Assembly (NCBI RefSeq): GCF_003058225.1 | Contig: NZ_QBUG01000002.1 | Coordinates: forward strand, 62,001-126,000 | Origin: Promicromonospora sp. AC04 | Lineage (GTDB): Bacteria > Actinomycetota > Actinomycetes > Actinomycetales > Cellulomonadaceae | Length of the DNA stretch: 64,000 nucleotides | Direction of reading: 5' to 3' | In this document: positions 51,745 to 62,019 of the stretch, piece by piece | Position numbering within the stretch: position 1 is the stretch's first letter | Layout of the letters: each line of letters begins with the position of its first letter | The notes under the pieces: generated by a model | Databases searched by the model: none | What the model was told of the DNA's origin: nothing | What the model saw: the letters and a program-made list of their open reading frames with translations, nothing else | Translations under genes and position numbers: made by a program

Positions 51745-51788
51745 GGGACCATCCCATCACGCAACTACCCCCATCGCTCGAAACCACA

Positions 51789-54374
51789 TCACTCGGCGAC
51801 CACATCATCGGGGACCACATCATCGGGGGCCGCGTCCTCAGCAACCCGTTCGCGCGGCACCGTCAGCACCATCGTCAGGCCCCCTCCGGGAGTGTCCTCG
51901 GCCGCGATCCGCGCGCCGACGGCGGTCGCGAGCCCCGACGCCACGGCCAGGCCGAGGCCCAGGCCTCCTGTGCTGGTGTCGTCGAGCCGCTGGAACGGCT
52001 CGAACATGGTGGCCTTGCGGTCGTCGGGCACGCCGGGGCCGGTATCGGCGACGCGGAGCTCCACCGAGTCCCGCACGGCGGACGCCGTGAACAGCACCTT
52101 CGCGCCGGGCGGGGAGTGCCGCACCGCGTTGGAGACCACGTTCGCCACGACCCGCTCGAACAGGCCGGGATCGGTGTGCACGAGCGGCAGGTCCTCCGGT
52201 ACGTCCAGCGCGAGGTCGGACAGCCACGGCTCGACGGCGATCGGCACCACCTCCTCCAGGGACGCGGCACGCAGGGTCGGCCGCACCGCGCCGGTCTGCA
52301 GGCGGGACAGGTCCAGGAGGTTGCCGATGAGCCGCTCCAGCCGGTAGGTCGAGTCGGCGATCGTGGCCGTGAGGACGTCTCGGTCCTCCCGGTCGAGCTC
52401 GACGTCGGGTGAGCCGAGGCCGTCCACGGCCGTGCGGATCACCGCGAGCGGCGTCCGCAGGTCGTGCGAGACGGCGGCGAGCAGCGCGGTCCTGGTGCTC
52501 TCGGTCCGCTCCAGCACCTCGGCCTGCGCGGCCTGCTCACGCAGCCGCCGGTGCTCCAGCACGATGCCGGCCTGCGCCCCGAACGCCTCGACCACCTGCC
52601 GGTCGCTCGCCGGGAGCACCCGGCCGACGAGGACGAGCCGATGCAGGTCGTCGATCGCCACCTCGGTGACGCCCTCTCCCGAGCCGGCCGGTGTGGCGCC
52701 CGACCCCGCCCCGGATCCCGGTTCGGTAACCCATCTCTCGTGCGCCACCACGGTCCACGGCGAGCGGTCGTCGTCCCGCTCCTCGATGCGCACCTCGGCC
52801 ATCGCGAAGGTCTGCGCAAGTCGCTGCACGATCGCCTGCGCCGTGTCCTGCCCCGACAGCACGGAGCGGGACAGCGCGGCCAGCGTGGACGCCTCCGCGC
52901 GCGCCCGGTAGGCCTGGGTCGTGCGCCGCGCCGCAAGGTCGACCACCGAGGCGACGGCGACGGCGACCACCACGAACACGGCCAGGGCGAACACGTTCTC
53001 CGCCTCGGCGATCGTCAGGCGGCCCACCGGCGGCGCGAAGAAGTAGTTGAGGCACAGGTTGGACACGATCGCGGCCACGACCGCGGGCCACAGCCCGCCG
53101 ATCAGCGCCACCCCGACCACGCCCGCCAGGAGCAGCATGGCGTCCGTGGCCAAAGCCACGTCGCCCCTGCCGATCAGCAGCAGACCGGTCGTCAGGACCG
53201 CGGGTACCACCAGGGACGACCCCCAGCCCGCCGCCCGGCGGGCTGGTGACAGCGACGAGTACCGCGAGCGCACACCAACGCCGCCACGCGCCTGCTCGTG
53301 TGTCACCAGGTGCACGTCGATAGTGCCGGACAGCCGCGCGATCTCCGCGCTCGACGAGCCGAGAAGCGCCTGCCGCCACACGGGGTGCCGGGACACGCCC
53401 ACCACGATCATCGTCGCGTTGACCCCGTGCGCGAAGTCCACGACGGCGGTCGGCACGTCCTCGCCCACCACAGTGTGGAACACGCCGCCGAGCGACTCGG
53501 CGAGCGCGCGGTGGGCTGCGATGGTGGCCGACGGCGTCGACGGCAGCCCGTCGGTGGGCAGCACGTGCACCGCGAGCAGCTCGGTGCCTGCGGCCCGCTG
53601 GGCGATGCGCGAGGCCCGGCGCAGCAGCGTCTCCGTCTCCGGACCGCCGGTGACGGCCACCACTATGCGCTCGCGGGCGGGCCACGTGCCGCCGATCGCG
53701 TGGTCGGCGCGGTACCTGGTCAGGGCGTCGTCGACGCGGTCGGCGAGCCACAGCAGGGCGAGCTCGCGCAGCGCCGTCAGGTTCCCGACGCGGAAGAACG
53801 ACGACATCGAGGCGTCGATCTGCTCCGCCCGGTAGACGTTGCCGTGCGCGAGCCGGCGCCGCAGCTGCTCCGGGGAGAGGTCCACGAGCTGGATCTGGTC
53901 CGCCTCGCGCACCACCTTGTCGGGCACCGTCTCACGCTGCCGGACGCCGGTGATGGCCTCGACGTCGTCCGTCAGCGACGCGAGGTGCTGCACGTTGACC
54001 GTGGTCACCACGTCGATACCCGCGTCCAGCAGGTCGTGCACGTCCTGCCAGCGCTTCGGGTGCTCCGATCCCGGGGCGTTGGTGTGCGCGAGCTCGTCCA
54101 CGAGCGCCACCTCGGGCGCGCGCCGCAGCACGGCCTGGACGTCGAGCTCGGTGAGCGTGGTCCCGCGGTGCTCGACGAGCCGCCGCTGGAGCATCTCGAG
54201 ATCGCCGATCCGGTCGATCGTCGCGGCCCGGCCGTGCGTCTCCACGAGACCGATCACGACGTCGGTTCCCCGCGCGCGGCGCCGGTGCGCCTCGTCGAGC
54301 ATGCCGTAGGTCTTGCCCACGCCCGGGGCCGCCCCCAGGTAGACGGTGAGGCGGCCCCGGCGTCCGGTGGTCAT
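51789..54374 (-). CDS. kdpD: Potassium/turgor sensor kinase KdpD
   Basis: 861 residues from ATG 54374 (ATG 54392 and ATG 54431, which overlaps kdpC, are alternatives). N-terminal KdpD domain with VYLGAAPGVGKTYGML (Walker A) and LVDELAHTNAPGS; a universal-stress-like domain; four membrane helices (LVVPAVLTTGLLLIGRG; LLLAGVVGVALIGGLWPAVV; NLCLNYFFAPPVG; FALAVFVVVAVAVASVVDL); GAF; HisKA with AAVSHDLRTPLAVIRT; HATPase with NAVRHSPPGAKV, ADTGPGVPDD and GGLGLGLAVA. It senses low potassium, and in other bacteria c-di-AMP or ions may act on its N-terminal part. Confidence 0.94.
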   Translation of the reverse strand: MTTGRRGRLTVYLGAAPGVGKTYGMLDEAHRRRARGTDVVIGLVETHGRAATIDRIGDLEMLQRRLVEHRGTTLTELDVQAVLRRAPEVALVDELAHTNAPGSEHPKRWQDVHDLLDAGIDVVTTVNVQHLASLTDDVEAITGVRQRETVPDKVVREADQIQLVDLSPEQLRRRLAHGNVYRAEQIDASMSSFFRVGNLTALRELALLWLADRVDDALTRYRADHAIGGTWPARERIVVAVTGGPETETLLRRASRIAQRAAGTELLAVHVLPTDGLPSTPSATIAAHRALAESLGGVFHTVVGEDVPTAVVDFAHGVNATMIVVGVSRHPVWRQALLGSSSAEIARLSGTIDVHLVTHEQARGGVGVRSRYSSLSPARRAAGWGSSLVVPAVLTTGLLLIGRGDVALATDAMLLLAGVVGVALIGGLWPAVVAAIVSNLCLNYFFAPPVGRLTIAEAENVFALAVFVVVAVAVASVVDLAARRTTQAYRARAEASTLAALSRSVLSGQDTAQAIVQRLAQTFAMAEVRIEERDDDRSPWTVVAHERWVTEPGSGAGSGATPAGSGEGVTEVAIDDLHRLVLVGRVLPASDRQVVEAFGAQAGIVLEHRRLREQAAQAEVLERTESTRTALLAAVSHDLRTPLAVIRTAVDGLGSPDVELDREDRDVLTATIADSTYRLERLIGNLLDLSRLQTGAVRPTLRAASLEEVVPIAVEPWLSDLALDVPEDLPLVHTDPGLFERVVANVVSNAVRHSPPGAKVLFTASAVRDSVELRVADTGPGVPDDRKATMFEPFQRLDDTSTGGLGLGLAVASGLATAVGARIAAEDTPGGGLTMVLTVPRERVAEDAAPDDVVPDDVVAE

Positions 54375-54399
54375 GTCTTCAGTCTGCGGCATTTCCGCG

Positions 54400-55044
54400 C
54401 TACTCGGTCGCCGCACCACTGTCCGCGGCATCGAGGGCCAGGTTGAGCTCCAGGACGTTCACCCGCGGCTCGCCCAGCACGCCCAGGTCGCGCCCGGCGG
54501 TGTGCTCCGCCACGAGGGCCTCCACGTCGGCGTCGGACAGGCCGCGCGCCTTGGCGACCCGCGCCACCTGGATGGCCGCGTACTCAGGGCTGATCTGCGG
54601 GTCCAGGCCCGAGCCCGACGCCGTGACGGCGTCAGCCGGCACGTCGGCGGGGTCCACACCCTCCTCCTCGGCGACCGCGGCCTTGCGCTCCTCGATCGTC
54701 GCCACCAGGTCGGGGTTGAGGGGCCCCAGGTTCGACCCGGCGGAGGCCAGCGTGTCGTACCCGTCGCCCGCTGCCGACGGCCGCGGGTGGAAGTACTCCT
54801 CGCCCGTGAAGCCCTGGGCGATGAGCGCGGAGCCCACCGCATCGGAGCGCGAGGTGGTGCGGGCGCCGTCGGCCTGGACGAGCGAGCCGTTGGCCTGCCA
54901 GGGGAAGGCCACCTGCCCGACGGCGGTCATCGCGAGCGGGTAGGCCAGCCCCGTCACGAGGGTGAAGGCGAGCAGCATGCGCAGCCCGGCCATCGAGTGG
55001 CGGGTCAGCGTCGCGAGGTCGCTCGCCACTGTTGTCGTTGCCAT
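54400..55044 (-). CDS. kdpC: Potassium-transporting ATPase subunit KdpC
   Basis: 214 residues. Single N-terminal helix ([19 protein letters not shown]), then the KdpC body with [28 protein letters not shown] (in segments), [27 protein letters not shown] and [28 protein letters not shown] (in segments). It stabilises the KdpFABC complex and increases ATP affinity. Spaced 34 bases after kdpB and tightly followed by kdpD. Confidence 0.96.
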   Translation of the reverse strand: MATTTVASDLATLTRHSMAGLRMLLAFTLVTGLAYPLAMTAVGQVAFPWQANGSLVQADGARTTSRSDAVGSALIAQGFTGEEYFHPRPSAAGDGYDTLASAGSNLGPLNPDLVATIEERKAAVAEEEGVDPADVPADAVTASGSGLDPQISPEYAAIQVARVAKARGLSDADVEALVAEHTAGRDLGVLGEPRVNVLELNLALDAADSGAATE

Positions 55045-55078
55045 GTCAGTTCCTTTCTCAGCCGATGCGAGGGCCGGG

Positions 55079-57252
<2,174 letters not shown>

Positions 57253-57256
<4 letters not shown>

Positions 57257-58920
57257 GACAGGGACTCCACGATGGGACCGAGGGAAAGTACGGGGATGAA
57301 GGTGAGCCCGACGACGACGAGCGCCACGGCGCCCACCAGGCCCACGAACAGCGGCTGGTGCGTCGGCAGGGTGCCAACGGTCGCGGGCACCGACTTCTGG
57401 CTCGCCAGCCGGCCGGCGAGGGCCAGCACGAGGGCGATCGGGATGAACCGCCCGGCGAGCATCGCCAGGCCCTGCGTCACCTCGTAGAACGGGGTGCCGG
57501 TGGTCAGGCCGCCGAACGCCGAGCCGTTGTTGTTGGCCGCCGACGCGTACGCGTACAGCACCTCGGACAGGCCGTGCGGACCCGACTCCTGGATACCCAC
57601 GAGGCCCGGCTCGACGACGACGGCGATCGACGTGCCCACCAGGATCAGCGCGGGCACCGTCAGCACGTACAGCGCGACCAGCGTCATCTCCTGCCGGCCG
57701 ATCTTCTTGCCCAGGTACTCGGGCGTGCGGCCCACCATGAGGCCCGCGATGAACACCGCGACCACGGCCAGGACGAGCATGCCGTACAGCCCTGCGCCCA
57801 CCCCGCCCGGCGAGACCTCGCCCAGCAGCATGTTGAACAGGACGACACCTCCGCCCGGCGCCGTGAACGAGTCGTGCATGGAGTTCACCGCGCCTGTCGA
57901 CGTCGCCGTCGTCGCGGCCGCGAACAGGGCGCTGCCGGCGAGCCCGAACCGGGTCTCCTTGCCCTCCATGGCGGCGCCCGCCGCCTGGGGCGCCGCGCCC
58001 GGCCCGGCCAGCTCGGCCCAGGTGGCGAGCGCTACCGACACGGCGAACAGGCCGGCCATCACGCCCAGGATCGCCCAGCCCTGGCGCTTGTCGCCGACCA
58101 TGATGCCGAACGTGCGGGGCAGCGTGAACGGGATGAGCAGCAGCAGGAAGATCTCGACGATGTTCGTGAACGGTGTCGGGTTCTCGAACGGGTGCGCGGA
58201 GTTCGCGTTGAACGGGCCGCCACCGTTGGTGCCGAGCTCCTTGATGGCCTCCTGGGAGGCGATCGGGCCGCCGAGCGCGTGCTGCGTGGCGCCCTCGACA
58301 GTGGTGAGCGCGGTGTGCGGGTCGAGGTTCTGGATCACGCCGCCGGCGATGAGCACGATCGCCGCTACCACGGACAGGGGCAGCAGGATGCGGATCACGC
58401 CGCGGGTCAGGTCGGACCAGAAGTTGCCGATGCGGGCGTCGGTCCCGGAGCGGGCGAAGCCGCGCACCAGGGCGATCGCGACAGCCAGGCCCACGGCCGC
58501 CGAGACGAAGTTCTGCACGGCCAGCCCGGCCATCTGCACCAGGTGGCCAGCGGCCGCCTCGCCCGAGTACCACTGCCAGTTGGTGTTCGTGGTGAAGCTG
58601 ACCGCGGTGTTCCAGGCGCCGGCCGGGTCGAACCCGGTGAAGCCGAGGCTCAGCGGCAGGTACGCCTGCAGGCGCAGCATCCCGTAGAGGAAGAGGACGG
58701 AGACGAGCGAGAAACCCAGCAGGGACATCAGGTAGGTGGTCCAGCGCTGCTCGGCGTCCGGATCCACGCGGACCGCGCGGTACCAGAGGCGCTCGACCCG
58801 CAGGTGCTTGGGGCTGGTGAAGGTGCGCGCCATGTACGCGCCGAGCGGCGCGTGCACGGCGGCGAGGGCGGCGACCAGGACGAGGATCTGCGCCACTGCC
58901 ATGAGGACTGCGGTGTTCAC
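57253..58920 (-). CDS. kdpA: Potassium-transporting ATPase subunit KdpA
   Basis: 555 residues, GTG 58920. Ten-helix channel-like subunit derived from four M-P-M repeats. Filter-related motifs include [34 protein letters not shown] and [10 protein letters not shown], all expected in KdpA. It conducts K+ from the outside into the complex. It starts seven bases after kdpF. Confidence 0.97.
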
Positions 58921-58927
58921 GGTGTGA

Positions 58928-59020
58928 TCACCGCGTCCGGTCGGCGCGGATCAGCGCGACGAAGAGGTATACGAGGCCGGCGAGGGTAAGCACCAGGCCC
59001 ACGGCGTCGAACGGGTTCAT
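58928..59020 (-). CDS. kdpF: KdpF single-helix stabilising subunit
   Basis: 30 residues: [20 protein letters not shown] followed by VALIRADR. One transmembrane helix plus a short basic tail, the size and pattern of KdpF, which stabilises the KdpABC complex. GGAGGCGGAG directly precedes the ATG. Its start overlaps the stop of the upstream small ORF. Confidence 0.9.
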   Translation of the reverse strand: MNPFDAVGLVLTLAGLVYLFVALIRADRTR

Positions 59021-59145
59021 CTCCGCCTCCCCTGAGGGTCGACGGAGTCGCGCGTGGCGGGCTCGTGCGTTGCGGCGCGACGCGCCACCACGGCCACCGC
59101 GGCGAAGAACACCACGGTCAGGAGGATGAAGGCCAGATCGGTCAT
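59017..59145 (-). CDS. Small membrane protein leading the kdp operon
   Basis: 42 residues: MTDLAFILLTVVFFAAVAVV is one transmembrane helix, followed by a basic tail (ARRAATHEPATRDSVDPQG). ATG 59145; its stop TGA overlaps the kdpF ATG (ATGA), so it is translationally coupled to the kdp cistrons. The 18-bp KdpE-type site lies 42 bases upstream, making this the first gene of the operon. Small ORFs in this place are present in other actinobacterial kdp operons to my recollection, but no function is known. Confidence 0.8.
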   Translation of the reverse strand: MTDLAFILLTVVFFAAVAVVARRAATHEPATRDSVDPQGRRR

Positions 59146-59186
59146 GCCACTGGTCTACGCCGGTGCGCGACCCGTAGAAGCGGTCC

Positions 59187-59204
59187 TTGACGGAATGTTG
59201 ACGC
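59187..59204 (-). promoter_or_regulatory. KdpE-type direct-repeat site of the kdp operon
   Basis: Plus strand TTGACGGAATGTTGACGC; on the minus strand, two CGTCAA words 11 bases apart, one helical turn. Located 42 bases upstream of the first kdp ORF and near-identical to the site at 49003-49020. A KdpE (OmpR-family) operator is the simplest reading. Confidence 0.8.
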
Positions 59205-59240
59205 GGGCTTCGAGGACCCTGACGTCCCTCTGATGCCCGT

Positions 59241-60083
59241 CTACCTCGCCAGGGTCGGGTCGGCGGCCGCGACGGCGCGGGCCACCTCGATCGGTCCGGG
59301 CTGGTTGCCGTCGGAGAGCACGGACAGCGCCACGTGATCGGCTCCGGCATCCAGGTGTGCCCGTACCCCGGCGACTATCGCCTCCACGTCGCCGGTGGTC
59401 GCGATCGCGTCGACGAGGTTGTCGGTCAGGCCGGCGATGTCGTCGTCGCCGAAGCCCATCCGGCGCGCGTTCGCCGCGTAGCCGCCGATGCTCAGCAGGA
59501 AGCCCAGCGGTCCGCGCACGGTCTGCCGCGCGCGTTCGGCGTCGGTGTCCAGGACCACCAGCTGGTGCACGACCAGCGTCGCGTCCGGGCCGAGAAGCTC
59601 CCGGGCCCATGCCGTGTGGCCGGGCGTCACCAGCATCATGATGGCGCCCGCCGCGCGCTCCCGCGCGAGCTCCAGCTTGCGGGGGCCGAGCGCTGCGATC
59701 AGCCGGCGCCCGGCCGGCAGCAACACCTCCGCGGCATCGAGCTCGTCCAGGAACTCCCGCATTCCAGCGAGCGGCCGAGCCGCCCGCTGGGACGCGCCGA
59801 AGCCCGCGACCAGCCGCTCTGCCTCGCCGTCGTCCAGCAGGTCGACGAGGCGGACGACGTCCGCGACACCGTGGACGTCCAGCGCGATGATCCCTGGGGC
59901 GACCGCTACCTTCTCCGTGGCGCGCAGCAGCTCGACCAGCGGCTCCAACGACTCCAGCTGGCCGCCGGGCAGCCATAGCGTGGAGAAGCCCAGCCGTTCG
60001 GCCTCGGCGGCCTGCTCGATGTGGGCACGGTCCTCCGCCACATTGAGGACAAGGCCCAGCGGCCCCAGCTCGAACTCGCTCAT
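59241..60083 (-). CDS. LLM-class (F420-dependent type) oxidoreductase
   Basis: 280 residues. Luciferase-like TIM barrel: LGLVLNVAEDRAHIEQAAEAERLGFSTLWLP at the start (in segments), VAVAPGIIALDVHGVADVVRL, RLVAGFGASQ, PAGRRLIAALGPRKLELARERAAGAIMMLVTPGH (in segments). In Actinobacteria these usually use coenzyme F420 and act on varied substrates. A MerR-type promoter with a 19-bp spacer lies upstream (60138-60168). It ends 95 bases before the kdp leader ORF. Substrate unknown. Confidence 0.88.
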   Translation of the reverse strand: MSEFELGPLGLVLNVAEDRAHIEQAAEAERLGFSTLWLPGGQLESLEPLVELLRATEKVAVAPGIIALDVHGVADVVRLVDLLDDGEAERLVAGFGASQRAARPLAGMREFLDELDAAEVLLPAGRRLIAALGPRKLELARERAAGAIMMLVTPGHTAWARELLGPDATLVVHQLVVLDTDAERARQTVRGPLGFLLSIGGYAANARRMGFGDDDIAGLTDNLVDAIATTGDVEAIVAGVRAHLDAGADHVALSVLSDGNQPGPIEVARAVAAADPTLAR

Positions 60084-60137
60084 CAGCAGCTCCCGTCGCA
60101 GATCGCGGACCTGGTCCGCACGTCCTGTCTGCGCTGG

Positions 60138-60168
60138 ACGCTAAGACCTCAAGCGCACTTGAGGTCAA
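60138..60168 (-). promoter_or_regulatory. MerR/SoxR-type promoter with dyad
   Basis: Minus strand TTGACC (60168-60163), a 19-base spacer, then TAGCGT (60143-60138). The dyad GACCTCAAG-CGCA-CTTGAGGTC (60145-60166) fills the spacer. A 19-bp spacer with a dyad is the mark of MerR-family control and closely resembles the SoxR site. No MerR gene is adjacent. Confidence 0.75.
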
Positions 60169-60192
60169 GCGCGGCGGGCTCGCCACTGCGCG

Positions 60193-60313
60193 GTCGGCGG
60201 CTTGCCCGTCGAGGTCGGCAGCCGCCTGAACGTTCGACGGTCTGCACAACGGAGTCGGCAGCTTGCATCGAGGTCGGCCCAGCACTGGACCGACCTCGAT
60301 GCAAGCTGCCGAC
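60193..60313. repeat. Intergenic inverted repeat element downstream of the zf-TFIIB gene
   Basis: Perfect 24-base arms at 60254-60277 and 60290-60313 (GTCGGCAGCTTGCATCG outwards) with a 12-base loop. A diverged third copy lies at 60193-60218. On the minus strand it follows the zf-TFIIB stop by about 20 bases, so it may terminate transcription, but the arm length and extra copy suggest a repeat family. Confidence 0.8.
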
Positions 60314-60333
60314 GTCACACGAGAGTGCCGACC

Positions 60334-60756
60334 TCAGAAGTCGAAGAGGTCCTCGAGGAACGACTCCTTGCGCTTCTTCTTGTACCGCGGGTCGTGCCGG
60401 CGGTCGCCGCTGTACGAGTCGTACCGGCGGTCGTCGTCGTACCGGCGGTCACGGTCATAGCGGCGGTCGTCGTCGCGACGGCGGTCGTCGTACCGCGGGT
60501 CGTAGGCCGGCTGCGGCGAGCCGTACGCCGGACCCGCCTGCACGGGGTTCGGCACCGGCGGCGCGACGGGAACGGCGGGGGCGGACGGCGTCGTCGGCCG
60601 GTTCTCTGCGGCGATCTCGTTCTCGACCGAACGGTCGATGACCTTGTCGAGCTCACCACGGTCGAGCCACACGCCACGGCACGTGGGGCAGTAGTCGATC
60701 TCGATCCCCTTGCGCTCGGACATGACGAGCGTGGTCTGGTCGATTGGGCACAGCAT
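60334..60756 (-). CDS. zf-TFIIB domain protein with Arg/Asp/Tyr repeat tail
   Basis: 140 residues. The N-terminal zinc ribbon CPIDQTTLVMSERKGIEIDYCPTCRGVWLDRGEL (as C-x2-D... and C-x2-C) is the zf-TFIIB motif. Then come a Pro-rich middle and a tail of RRYDDD/RRYDRD repeats ending KKKRKESFLEDLFDF. The repeat tail is likely disordered and highly charged, possibly binding nucleic acid or forming a condensate. Likely part of the cluster with the zinc-ribbon and SPFH genes upstream; its own promoter may also exist (64 bases). Confidence 0.85.
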   Translation of the reverse strand: MLCPIDQTTLVMSERKGIEIDYCPTCRGVWLDRGELDKVIDRSVENEIAAENRPTTPSAPAVPVAPPVPNPVQAGPAYGSPQPAYDPRYDDRRRDDDRRYDRDRRYDDDRRYDSYSGDRRHDPRYKKKRKESFLEDLFDF

Positions 60757-60820
60757 CGGGATGGTCTCCTTGCGGTCGTCGTCTGCTGGTCAACCAACGG
60801 ACGGGCCGGTAGTGCGGTTC

Positions 60821-62017
60821 CTACAACCCCGGATCCGCGTAGAGCCCCACGCTCTCACGGGTCGCTGGATGTCCGCTGAGCGCAAGATCCGAGTTGACGA
60901 CACTCACCGTCCAGCCGCCCTGCGCCGCCACAACCGCCCATACGATCGCGCCGATCAGGAGCAGCCCCGCGAGGACGGTGAGCACGATCTTCCAGGCCGA
61001 CCACGGCCGCTGCCCCACCACCTCGGCAGTGCGCGCGTTGACCAGCACCTGGAACGGCTTGCCGCCGTACAGGTAGGTGGCGATCCACACCGGCAGCAGC
61101 AGGAGCTTGTACGTCACGTCGGCGTAACCGGTGCTTACCTGGTGCACGCGTTGCACGTCGCCGCCGATGTCCCGCTCGCAGTCGTTCTCGATGACCGGCG
61201 CCATCTCCTGCTTGGCCACGTCCAGCCCGGCCTCGGGCTCGACGTCGTACCGCAGGGTCTCGTAGCCGGCGAGATAGTCGGGCTGGTACGACAGCGCCTT
61301 GTCCAGCGGCCACGGGCTGAGCTTCGCCAAGTGCTCGGGCATGACCCGCCCGGTCCCGGCGACGAGCACGTCGTCGAAGTCCCGTGCCACCGTGCCCGAC
61401 GCGTGGTACCACCGGGTCTTCTGCACCTGCCGGGTGTGGGTCTGGCTCCGGCCCTCGGAGTCGGTGGTGGTGTATGTCTCGGTGACCCAGTAGTGCTCGC
61501 CCCGCTGCCCGACGTAGTCGGAGCGCGTCCGTGCGTCGAAGGTCCAGTGCGGCAGGTAGACGCCGTGCGCCTGCTCGGCGGACACCACCTTCTTCAGGGC
61601 CGACGGCGCGAACCACCGCGAGCGCACCCACTTCTGCAGGGCACTCTGCATGGATGCCCTGTCGACCTCGAAGGGGAGCACGGCCTCCGGCTCGACCAGC
61701 CCGAGGGTCTCCACCTCGGCGACCATCGGCGACCCGCAGAACCCGCACTTCTGTGACAGGTGGTCGCTGGTCGTGACGGCGCCGCACTTGCCGCACCGGT
61801 AGTCCTGCGTGGCCGGTGCGACGGGCCGCTGCGTCGCGGCCAGCGTCGCGAAGTCGTGCTCGCGCACCTCCCGGGTGCCGACGTCGACCTGCTGCGCGTG
61901 CCCGCAGTACGGGCAGGTCAGCGTCCCGGTCCCGGCCGCGAACTCGACGCTGGCCCCGCACTGCTCGCACGGGTAGGCGTGGTGGGCGGTAGTGCCACCG
62001 TCGATGAGCTCGGCCAT
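60821..62017 (-). CDS. TFIIB-type zinc-ribbon membrane protein
   Basis: 398 residues from ATG 62017. Two zinc ribbons (YPCEQCGASVEF with CPYCGHAQQV; YRCGKCGAVTT with CGFCGSPMV), a beta-rich middle (VYLPHWTFDARTRSDYVGQRG in segments; YHASGTVARDFDDVLVAGTG), then IATYLYGGKPFQVLVNARTAEV and one C-terminal membrane helix (WKIVLTVLAGLLLIGAIVWAVV). It begins two bases after the SPFH gene stop. Such proteins co-occur with SPFH proteins; a membrane-stress or assembly role is inferred. Function unknown. Confidence 0.85.
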   Translation of the reverse strand: MAELIDGGTTAHHAYPCEQCGASVEFAAGTGTLTCPYCGHAQQVDVGTREVREHDFATLAATQRPVAPATQDYRCGKCGAVTTSDHLSQKCGFCGSPMVAEVETLGLVEPEAVLPFEVDRASMQSALQKWVRSRWFAPSALKKVVSAEQAHGVYLPHWTFDARTRSDYVGQRGEHYWVTETYTTTDSEGRSQTHTRQVQKTRWYHASGTVARDFDDVLVAGTGRVMPEHLAKLSPWPLDKALSYQPDYLAGYETLRYDVEPEAGLDVAKQEMAPVIENDCERDIGGDVQRVHQVSTGYADVTYKLLLLPVWIATYLYGGKPFQVLVNARTAEVVGQRPWSAWKIVLTVLAGLLLIGAIVWAVVAAQGGWTVSVVNSDLALSGHPATRESVGLYADPGL

Positions 62018-62019
62018 GC

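Noticed and set aside
59146-59240. c-di-AMP or other riboswitch upstream of kdp.
   Set aside because: Only 95 bases separate the operon from the preceding stop and no such fold was visible; a direct-repeat operator explains the region better.
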